Shown here one piece after another: positions 25,418 through 32,153 of a stretch of 50,447 nucleotides of DNA. A program made the translations under genes and the position numbers. A model generated the notes under the pieces. The model had not been told where the DNA came from, did not search any database, and was given only the letters and a program-made list of their open reading frames with translations. Location of the stretch: assembly GCA_947501115.1 (NCBI GenBank), contig CANMVX010000024.1:1-50447 (forward strand). The letters are read 5' to 3'. Position 1 is the first letter of the stretch; the number at the start of each line of letters is the position of its first letter. This DNA is from Haliscomenobacteraceae bacterium. GTDB lineage: Bacteria > Bacteroidota > Bacteroidia > Chitinophagales > Saprospiraceae.

Positions 25418-26611
25418 TTAGTTTTTGACTTCCTTAATATAATCTTTGGGCAATTTTCCTGTAATTTGCTTAAAACTTTGAATAAAAGAAGGATAAGACC
25501 TGAAGCCGCTTTCTTTACCTAACCCTTCAATAGTTTTATCATAATCCTTTTGATTATTAATTAATTCAATGGCATATTCAATTCTCAATCTATTTCGCCA
25601 TTCAATATATTTTTCGTTATGGATTTGACTGAAAAAATAAGTTAAATGATGTGTAGGTATATCCATTTCCTTCGACATACTATTAATACTTGTATCAACA
25701 TCTAAAAATTTATTTTCTTTCTTCCAATTTTCGAGTAAAAGCCTTATCGTATCAATATAATCATCCCGAAAAGAAATAACCTCCGTTTCACTACCTACTA
25801 ATTTAGTAGATTCATTTTTTATAGCATCTAACTTAAATTTTTCCAGAGGCAAGCCATAAAGAATCCGGGGAAATAAGACAAGACCGAGAATTAATATCAA
25901 AAATGAGCAGAATATTGAGGCAAACAAAATATTTCCAGCAAAATGAAAATCAATCTTGTCCTCGGCACTTAAAAAAACAAAAAGTAAAACTAATAAAGAA
26001 ACACCTAAAAAGGTAAGGATAACTGCAAAGAAGAATAGCCAGTTGTTAATTATTTTCAACTGATGTAACCCTTTTCCAAAAGATATTATTCTAGATTTAT
26101 TTTTAAAAATAAGAACCCAAATAGCTATTATATAGACAAAAAAATGAATCACCTTTAAGGTATAATTTAATCTATTGGGTAAAATATTATTTAATCTTGG
26201 ATACCTAAATGTTTTTAGGGTGTCGAAAATAATTTCATCAGCTATCTGATATTTCTCATCCCAACTTGCTAAATTATGTGGTAACCTTCCCAAAAAAATT
26301 AGGGCAAACAAAATAAAATGTAACACATCATATTTAGTTAATTTTGGATTATCCGTTAAAATGGATCTTACATAAAAAAAAGCCAATGGACCAATAACAT
26401 AAGCTGAAGCATTGATTGGAATACTCAATACTAAAGCTATGAATTCTCTGGAATTGCTGAATATATAAAGATAATGAGAGACTGTGATGAAATTAAATAA
26501 TAATAAAAACAACCCCAAATAAATATTGGCAGTTCTGTATCCCCTGTTATAAGAAAGCAATAAAATAGAAAAAAAAAAACCCAATCCACTCAAAAAAAAC
26601 ATCATAAACAC
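25418..26611 (-). CDS. seven-helix membrane protein with C-terminal AraC-type HTH (copy B)
   Basis: A 397-residue paralogue of the gene at 2658-3842 with the same plan: about seven transmembrane helices in the first ~255 residues, then an AraC-family DNA-binding domain (YIDTIRLLLENWKKENKFL ... WRNRLRIEYAIELIN ... SGFRSYPSFIQSFKQITGKL). Several methionines are possible starts (MFMMFF); the first keeps the initial helix complete. It is transcribed toward the decayed FISUMP gene 4. This repeats the regulator-then-FISUMP order of the other zone, so the pair was probably duplicated as a unit. A GTGTCTA / TAGACAC inverted repeat lies 31 bp upstream. Confidence 0.85.
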   Translation of the reverse strand: MFMMFFLSGLGFFFSILLLSYNRGYRTANIYLGLFLLLFNFITVSHYLYIFSNSREFIALVLSIPINASAYVIGPLAFFYVRSILTDNPKLTKYDVLHFILFALIFLGRLPHNLASWDEKYQIADEIIFDTLKTFRYPRLNNILPNRLNYTLKVIHFFVYIIAIWVLIFKNKSRIISFGKGLHQLKIINNWLFFFAVILTFLGVSLLVLLFVFLSAEDKIDFHFAGNILFASIFCSFLILILGLVLFPRILYGLPLEKFKLDAIKNESTKLVGSETEVISFRDDYIDTIRLLLENWKKENKFLDVDTSINSMSKEMDIPTHHLTYFFSQIHNEKYIEWRNRLRIEYAIELINNQKDYDKTIEGLGKESGFRSYPSFIQSFKQITGKLPKDYIKEVKN

Positions 26612-26641
26612 AATATTACTCCCAGATAATCTATGATTAAA

Positions 26642-26660
26642 GTGTCTAACTCATAGACAC
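26642..26660. promoter_or_regulatory. inverted repeat upstream of AraC-type gene B
   Basis: GTGTCTA-actca-TAGACAC lies 31 bp before the start codon at 26611 and could be an operator. There is no sequence match to the palindrome upstream of the paralogue. Confidence 0.3.
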
Positions 26661-26828
26661 CCAAATCTATATTCATTAAATTAAATCATAAATATAATTT
26701 TTTTTCCTTAGTGAAATTTTAAATTTAATGACAAAGAGAAATTATCGAACAAAATTATTCTCGTTCCTAACTTACAGGTTATTATTACCAGCTTATAAAT
26801 TCAAATTACTTTTAATAAGTTAAATATC

Positions 26829-27018
26829 AAGGAATTTGTTCCAAAATAGATTGAAAAAACAGGTAAAAGGCCATTGAAACCTTTCGGGGAGAAGACGCGA
26901 TGCATCGCGTCTCTACATTATGACATTCTACCGCCAGGGGCTAAAGGATATTTTGAGGAAATTCGTGCCGCCGGGGGCCTGATGATTAATAAACATGTGA
27001 CCCCAAGGGGTCAGGTAT
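26829..27018. repeat. repeat cluster between AraC-type gene B and AAA gene B
   Basis: At about 26829-26858 there is a copy of the FISUMP upstream sequence AAGGAATTTGTTCCAAAATAG (also at 25290), evidence of a partial duplication of the FISUMP leader. Next come the CGGGGAGAAG module with the perfect palindrome AGACGCGATGCATCGCGTCT (26893-26912) and two tandem CCGCCAGGGG-type modules, the second with TGACCCC-AA-GGGGTCA (26926-27018). The remainder of 26612-27061 shows no gene. Confidence 0.7.
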
Positions 27019-27061
27019 TAAATGGATAATTGTTTAGGACGGGTGCAAATGCCAAGCGCCA

Positions 27062-28624
27062 CTACATAGCATATATTATGATTTCCTTGTTGTTAACTAT
27101 GTGTACCTCCCGACGTATGCGGTCTTCCCATGATAATTCTGCCGCGCTTTTCTTCTCGAGAAATACCATATATCCTGTTTTCTGTCCTAATCTATCCAGA
27201 TAACGGGCTAATTGTTCAATACCCTCAGGTTCTGACCATTTATCGTGGTGCATTTTTATTTCTATCGTAATGACCTGTTCTTTCCAAAAAACAACCAGAT
27301 CTGTCCGTCCATTTCCTGCCGCCATTTCCCTTTCGATTCGTCCTCCCCCATTAATGACCCGTTGTAAAAAAGCCATCAACATTAGCTGGTGTCCTGCCTC
27401 CTTGTATTGATATCTGTCAATCCACGATTCAGCGTTGCGTTGATAAAATTTAGTGAATGCGTCCAGTAATTTGTCCATATTCAGCGTACCATCAAAATTC
27501 AGGTACCAACTCGTCTGGGCGATATCCTGATTGATACCAACGGAAAAGCCAATGGTCAGAATGCGGGTTATAATTTCTCTGTATATCGGATTAGCAAATT
27601 GGATCGGATTTCCCGTGCTGATAATACCCAAATCGCGGCAGTATCTTATAGCATCATCCGCTCCATCAAAAGCGGGGGAATCACCGGTGATGATACTCAT
27701 GATAATAGGTCGCACACGGGGATCATTTATCTTGTCCGCTAAGCTATCCAGATGGGTTTGACGCTGTTCTATGAGCCTCTCCTTCGCCAGTTCAATCAAG
27801 TCCAGAGTGATTTCGAGAGAATAATCATTCTTTAAAATTTCCCTTACTACCTCATTGGCTAGTGCGTTCGTCAGCCAGGGTTGGCCGCCAGAATAGTCGT
27901 ATAACTTTTCCAGAACCTCTTTAGAAAAAACCTGACCAGTATCCTGGGTGTGTTGGTCCAATAATCCACGTACTTCTTCCCTTGAAAATGCGGGTAGGAA
28001 AAAAGATTTTGCCTTAATGTTAAATGGCGAACCTGAACCTATCGACGGATTATCTGCTCGTGCCCGCATGCGAAAATCACGAATATCTCTGAGTCCTACC
28101 AAAGCGATAGACTGAGGAAAATGCTTAGGGCGGGTTTGAAAACCATCCCGTAATTGACGTAAAGTAGAAATAAGTACGTCGTCATAAAGAGCATCCACCT
28201 CATCAAGTAATAAAACCAAGGGTTTATCCAGTTTATCGCACCAATCGGTAAGATAATCACCCAACATAGATGAGCCGGATATATACTTTGCAATATCCGG
28301 AGGTAGATGGTCTGTACCAATAAACAACTTAGACGTTTTAGCTAAGGCCTTGATAAAATTTATATTCGCCGTTTCCACAGATATACTGGTATAACCCGCT
28401 GACTCCAGAGAACATACTACAGCAACATAGTTCCCTTCCTTATTCAGCCGATGAGCCAAAGCGTGCAAAAAAGTAGTTTTACCCGTTTGCCGGGGCGCAT
28501 GAATGAGGAAGTATTGCATATCGTCAATCAAAACATGTATGTCGTCATACATATTCCTGAAGGGATCGACCATGTAATGTCTTTCCGAATTACACAGACC
28601 AGTGGTGTTGAATATTCTTCTCAT
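27062..28624 (-). CDS. AAA ATPase with C-terminal PD-(D/E)XK nuclease-like domain (copy B)
   Basis: The frame extends upstream to 28825, but those 67 codons translate a MITE-like repeat; the ATG at 28624, just after a TATCTTTG promoter and matching the start of copy A, is preferred (520 residues, MRRIFNTTGLCNSERHYMVD). Walker A is APRQTGKT (residues 43-50); Walker B LVLLLDEVDAL near 140; a winged-helix-like middle region follows. The C-terminus has GNGRTDLVV (about 434-442) and ITIEIKM (about 450-456), the D...ExK pattern of PD-(D/E)XK nucleases as in DUF1703-type proteins. Such ATPases are present in many copies in Bacteroidota; the function is unproven, and defence, mobile-element or DNA-repair roles have all to be considered. 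Copy A at 1-1143 is a near-identical paralogue. Confidence 0.87.
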   Translation of the reverse strand: MRRIFNTTGLCNSERHYMVDPFRNMYDDIHVLIDDMQYFLIHAPRQTGKTTFLHALAHRLNKEGNYVAVVCSLESAGYTSISVETANINFIKALAKTSKLFIGTDHLPPDIAKYISGSSMLGDYLTDWCDKLDKPLVLLLDEVDALYDDVLISTLRQLRDGFQTRPKHFPQSIALVGLRDIRDFRMRARADNPSIGSGSPFNIKAKSFFLPAFSREEVRGLLDQHTQDTGQVFSKEVLEKLYDYSGGQPWLTNALANEVVREILKNDYSLEITLDLIELAKERLIEQRQTHLDSLADKINDPRVRPIIMSIITGDSPAFDGADDAIRYCRDLGIISTGNPIQFANPIYREIITRILTIGFSVGINQDIAQTSWYLNFDGTLNMDKLLDAFTKFYQRNAESWIDRYQYKEAGHQLMLMAFLQRVINGGGRIEREMAAGNGRTDLVVFWKEQVITIEIKMHHDKWSEPEGIEQLARYLDRLGQKTGYMVFLEKKSAAELSWEDRIRREVHIVNNKEIIIYAM

Positions 28625-28628
28625 TTGG

Positions 28629-28636
28629 CAAAGATA
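28629..28636 (-). promoter_or_regulatory. -7 promoter element directly before AAA gene B
   Basis: TATCTTTG on the minus strand matches TAnnTTTG and ends 4 bases before the ATG. Transcription would start at or within a few bases of the start codon, suggesting a leaderless or nearly leaderless mRNA. Confidence 0.55.
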
Positions 28637-28707
28637 CGCCTTTTTGGTGTGGGGTGTGCAATCAAGTTGAGGCGGTGGTGGGGAATTGGGTGCGCAGCAG
28701 CTTATGG

Positions 28708-28929
28708 TTTTTGAATCAGGATTTACAGGCTTTCGAGGATTAATTATAACGTCTCTGGTTTGGGTGGGAAGGTTATTATAAATTGGTTCTTTTATTTCCA
28801 TTCTTTTCGCCGATGCGTTACGCATCGGCGAAAAGGATGATATAAAGTAGTACTCTACGAATAATCTTTACAACCAAACCGAAAACGTACTCAGTAATCC
28901 TCAAAATCCTGTAAATCCTGATTCAAAAC
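28708..28929. repeat. MITE-like repeat, copy 4 (222 bp)
   Basis: Ends GGTTTTTGAATCAGGATTTA and a near-perfect inverted copy ending GATTCAAAACC. The central hairpin is perfect: TCGCCGATGCGT-T-ACGCATCGGCGA (about 28807-28831). It lies immediately upstream of the promoter of AAA gene B. Confidence 0.8.
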
Positions 28930-28954
28930 CAGGCGTTAGGAGTAAATATTAAAT

Positions 28955-28998
28955 CAAAACCTATCGGGGAGAAGACGCGAACCATCGCGTCTCTACAA
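28955..28998. repeat. dispersed hairpin repeat after MITE copy 4
   Basis: CAAAACCTATCGGGGAGAAG with a GACGCGAACCATCGCGTC core and TCTACAA, as after MITE copies 1 and 2. Confidence 0.65.
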
Positions 28999-29014
28999 CA
29001 CATACCTCCTGTTT

Positions 29015-29270
29015 AATCCGTGAAATCCTATAATCATTAGAATCCGTGATTCAGAACCCCACGATACAGTCCGCAACGTCGAATAATCATTATGTTTATA
29101 ACATGTAGGTACACGCTAAAATCCGTGAAATCCTATAATCCTTAAAATCCGTGATTCAGATCCCCACGATACAGTCCGCAACGTCAAATAATCATTATGT
29201 TTATAACATGGAAGTACATGCTAAAATCAGTGAAATCCTATAATCCTTAAAATCCGTGATTCAAAACACC
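29015..29270. repeat. 105-bp tandem repeat, about 2.4 units
   Basis: Units start at 29015, 29120 and 29225, exactly 105 bp apart. Each begins AATCCGTGAAATCCTATAAT, runs through GTGATTCAG and CCCACGATACAGTCCGC, and ends in AATCATTATGTTTATAACATG. The third unit stops after GTGATTCAAAAC. The first ~42 bp of the unit are the dispersed module also seen at 1653 and 9368. No gene is seen in 28625-29305. Confidence 0.85.
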
Positions 29271-29305
29271 TACTACATGAAATTTGGCAACCTCAATTAT
29301 TACCC

Positions 29306-30598
29306 CTACTTGATTTTTGAAACCAACCAATTCGTCAACTTTTCGCCTTGCTCTGGGTAAGTCCAATGTCCTGTTTCCAAGGCTAAAAACAATTCTTTAG
29401 GGGAGGAAATCAGATTATATGCGGCATACATGGAAGTAGGCGGGCAAGTTTCGTCATTGAAGCCCCAGGTGTACATACCAGGAACTGTTAATCTTCGGGC
29501 AAAGTTAACTACGTCATAATAACCCAAGGTTTGCATAACGGCGGGAAAATCATGCGCAGATTTATTGTTTTTATCAAAATAATGTGGCCAGCCTCCCGCT
29601 CTGTTCTGGAGATAACCAGTAACATCGGAAAGGGCAGGATATAACGCAGCCAGATATTGAACCCGCTTGTCCAATGCTGCGGTAACAATACTCAAGGCGC
29701 CTCCCTGGCTTCCCCCGGTTACTACCAGATTTTTACCATCGTACTGAGGTAATGAGGTTAAAAAATCATTAGCACGAACACAACCCAGATAAACTCTTTT
29801 ATAATAGAATCTATTTTTATCCTGAATATTAAAGCTTGGATAACCTTTTAAGGCACCACCTACCATATCATTGTAAACAAAAGGCTCCATATTTACTGGA
29901 ATACCGTGAATACCTATTTGGAGGGTAATAATTCCCTTTTCGGCATTATTTATATCTCCCGCATAAGGTCTGACGCCAGCCCCAGGAACATGAAGGATGG
30001 CTGGATATTTTCCTTCTTTTTTAGGAACACATAAAATACCATACAATCGGGCACCTGGAGCATTATTCTGAATATTTACATGGTAAACCAAGGTTTTTTC
30101 TGTACATCTTTCAGGGATTAGGGTCATTTTGGCATCCATAGGGATTTTTGCCAGATCCTGCAAAGCAGTAGCCCAGAAAGAATCAAAATCGGAAGGATTC
30201 TGCACGGTAGGTTTAATTTCCTCCGGACTAAAAGCAGCTGTTGCCAGATTTCTATATTCCTTTCCATCAACTTCAGCTATAGCGGTCAGACGAAGAAAAC
30301 CTGCCTTGTTCAAAGTACCACCATTAATTTGTTGCATGCCACTGGCAAGAATTATAGTTTCGGACTTCAAAGGTTCCATTTTCTCCTCTCCCAGTTCGTA
30401 TTTGACCTTAGCATTAGGTACATAATTACCATTTTTCAACACAGAAATGGTAAACTTAACGGGTTCCCCCTTTTTGTACATCCAATCACTATGATCAGGA
30501 GCGACCAAAACCTTAATGAATTTTTCAACAGGCTGCCCAATGAGAATATTTAAAAAAAGGAATAATGGTAAAAAAATAAGAAAAGGTCTGGTTTTCAT
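29306..30598 (-). CDS. secreted acetylxylan-esterase-like alpha/beta hydrolase (AXE1 family)
   Basis: A 430-residue protein with a signal peptide (MKTRPFLIFLPLFLFLNILIG). After an N-terminal beta-rich region (about 25-130) comes an AXE1/cephalosporin-C-deacetylase-type hydrolase: the nucleophile elbow GGSQGG near residue 293, the acid in WGFNDETCPPTS and the histidine in LETGHWTYP near the C-terminus. Family members remove acetyl groups from xylan-derived oligosaccharides or related esters. The adjacent genes for sugar oxidation and glycoside hydrolysis suggest plant or algal polysaccharide use. Only a 47-bp gap separates it from the bestrophin gene upstream, so co-transcription is possible. 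Confidence 0.85.
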   Translation of the reverse strand: MKTRPFLIFLPLFLFLNILIGQPVEKFIKVLVAPDHSDWMYKKGEPVKFTISVLKNGNYVPNAKVKYELGEEKMEPLKSETIILASGMQQINGGTLNKAGFLRLTAIAEVDGKEYRNLATAAFSPEEIKPTVQNPSDFDSFWATALQDLAKIPMDAKMTLIPERCTEKTLVYHVNIQNNAPGARLYGILCVPKKEGKYPAILHVPGAGVRPYAGDINNAEKGIITLQIGIHGIPVNMEPFVYNDMVGGALKGYPSFNIQDKNRFYYKRVYLGCVRANDFLTSLPQYDGKNLVVTGGSQGGALSIVTAALDKRVQYLAALYPALSDVTGYLQNRAGGWPHYFDKNNKSAHDFPAVMQTLGYYDVVNFARRLTVPGMYTWGFNDETCPPTSMYAAYNLISSPKELFLALETGHWTYPEQGEKLTNWLVSKIK

Positions 30599-30645
30599 GT
30601 TTCAAGATTTTAGATGTATATTAAAGATAGTAAAATTTAAAATTT

Positions 30646-31551
30646 CTACCCAAAAAATATTTCCCTCGTGCTTTTTCCAATGTTTTTTACAATGGCGTCA
30701 AGAGGTAAATCACTTTCATCGCCATTAAACGGATTTTCAATTTCTTCCGCAATTAATTCTATGGACGCCAGAACATAAAGGATAAACATGGTCACGGGAA
30801 TGATAAAAAAGAATAGTTGGGTGCTATACACAATAGGAAAAAGCATAACATACATAAATATGAATTTCTTGATGAACACACTATAAGTAAAAGGAATAGG
30901 CGTATTTTTTATACGTTCACACCCCCCGGAAACTTCCATAAATTTGTTTATTTCCATTCTATACAGCTCTAAGTCATGAATAGAAAATAAACCGTGTCGA
31001 ACATCTGCTTTTAAAGCAAGCAATAGCAGTTTGACTATACTCTGTGGTTGGTGATTTGAGCTGAGTATAGTACTTTTTTCCTCAAGAATGGGATTATTCT
31101 CTTCAAATATTTCAAAATGGTTGGCATGCAACCTTTTATCTTGCAAATGCTGCTTTAATGAGATAGAAAAAAGATGCATTAAAGCGCTATAATACGCTCT
31201 TCTTTTTTCATTCTCAATAGGTAAACTGCTGTGTAAATGAATGCAGATATTTTTAATGGCATTCGTTAAATCGCCCCACAATCTTCTTCCCTCCCACCAG
31301 CGGTCATAAGCTGTATTTGTTCTGAATACTAAAAAGAGAGAGAGAGTAAATCCTAGAATAGAATAAACAATCCCAATATTATTAAACAAATCAACGGTTT
31401 TATTATCTGCAAAAAAAATATTTTCAATATAAGCCCAGGAACCTGCATATACACCTACGCCGAGTAGCAACGGAAGAAGGCGTTGCAGCGTTTCTGTTTT
31501 ATGTATTTTAAATATAAATGTAAACCAATCTTTAGCATTATATGAAATCAT
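30646..31551 (-). CDS. bestrophin-family anion channel (YneE/UPF0187)
   Basis: A 301-residue membrane protein. The N-terminus MISYNAKDWFTFIFKIHKTET and the hallmark LFLVFRTNTAYDRWWEGRRLWGDLTN (about residues 70-100) identify the bestrophin family; a hydrophobic pair around residues 215-250 (FMYVMLFPIVYSTQLFFFIIP) and GDESDLPLDAI near the end also fit. Bacterial bestrophins form pentameric ion channels in the inner membrane. There is no obvious functional link to the esterase next to it. Confidence 0.88.
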   Translation of the reverse strand: MISYNAKDWFTFIFKIHKTETLQRLLPLLLGVGVYAGSWAYIENIFFADNKTVDLFNNIGIVYSILGFTLSLFLVFRTNTAYDRWWEGRRLWGDLTNAIKNICIHLHSSLPIENEKRRAYYSALMHLFSISLKQHLQDKRLHANHFEIFEENNPILEEKSTILSSNHQPQSIVKLLLLALKADVRHGLFSIHDLELYRMEINKFMEVSGGCERIKNTPIPFTYSVFIKKFIFMYVMLFPIVYSTQLFFFIIPVTMFILYVLASIELIAEEIENPFNGDESDLPLDAIVKNIGKSTREIFFG

Positions 31552-31557
31552 AACTTA

Positions 31558-31597
31558 ATATTTGTTGCCCTTAAACTATTTTAAGGGCAACAAATAT
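31558..31597 (-). terminator. strong hairpin terminator after the OMP gene
   Basis: An 18-bp perfect stem (ATATTTGTTGCCCTTAAA with its complement) and 4-nt loop, starting 3 bp after the stop codon of the outer-membrane protein gene. Confidence 0.75.
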
Positions 31598-31599
31598 AA

Positions 31600-32127
31600 T
31601 TAAAATGCGTAACCTACAGCGACTGTAATCCCTGGCAGTAAAATGCTTGCTTTTGCATTATCCAAACCATCAAATTCGAGCTGATCAAAACTTCCGAAAA
31701 AGGTCGTATATTTTGGTCCAATACCTACATCAAAAACCACCCCTTTTTTTGAGCCAATTTGATAACCAATTTCACCTCCTACCACAAAGGTGCCGTATTT
31801 AAATTCGCCCGAAGAACCTGTATTGTAGGCAATTTCCGGATTTACATAAAAGCCGCCAGGTGCCGGCTTTTTAGCATGGGAGAGATAATAGCGATAACCC
31901 GCACCTACGCCAGCAACATTTACCTTAAGTCCTAAAAACCTGTAAGTATATTTTGCTTTAACAATAATAGAGGATGATTCACTTAAAACCTTTTCATAGG
32001 CAAGATTGAAATTACCAAAAGCTAATCCAAAAGGATTTGTTTTGATAATCGAACCGGGAAGATCATCCTGTGCAGTTAAAAGGCTTGCATTCAAACCCAG
32101 GAACAATAAAAAACACCATTTTCGCAT
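31600..32127 (-). CDS. outer-membrane beta-barrel protein, unknown function
   Basis: The ATG at 32127 gives a Sec signal peptide (MRKWCFLLFLGLNASLLTAQ) and a 175-residue product; an upstream in-frame methionine would put 31 hydrophilic residues before it and is less likely. The mature part has alternating-hydrophobicity strands (FNLAYEKVLSESSSIIVKAK, VGAGYRYYLSH, GFYVNPEIAY, VVGGEIGYQIG, VVFDVGIGPKY) and ends in an aromatic residue (VAVGYAF), as outer-membrane barrels do. Similar to DUF3575-like small barrels. It starts 26 bp after the PQQ-dehydrogenase stop on the same strand. Confidence 0.75.
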   Translation of the reverse strand: MRKWCFLLFLGLNASLLTAQDDLPGSIIKTNPFGLAFGNFNLAYEKVLSESSSIIVKAKYTYRFLGLKVNVAGVGAGYRYYLSHAKKPAPGGFYVNPEIAYNTGSSGEFKYGTFVVGGEIGYQIGSKKGVVFDVGIGPKYTTFFGSFDQLEFDGLDNAKASILLPGITVAVGYAF

Positions 32128-32153
32128 AAGTAATGATTTTTTAGTTAGAAAAA

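Noticed and set aside
29015-29270. Possible CRISPR array
   Set aside because: The 105-bp units include the would-be spacers, which are also repeated; there are only 2.4 units and no cas genes.
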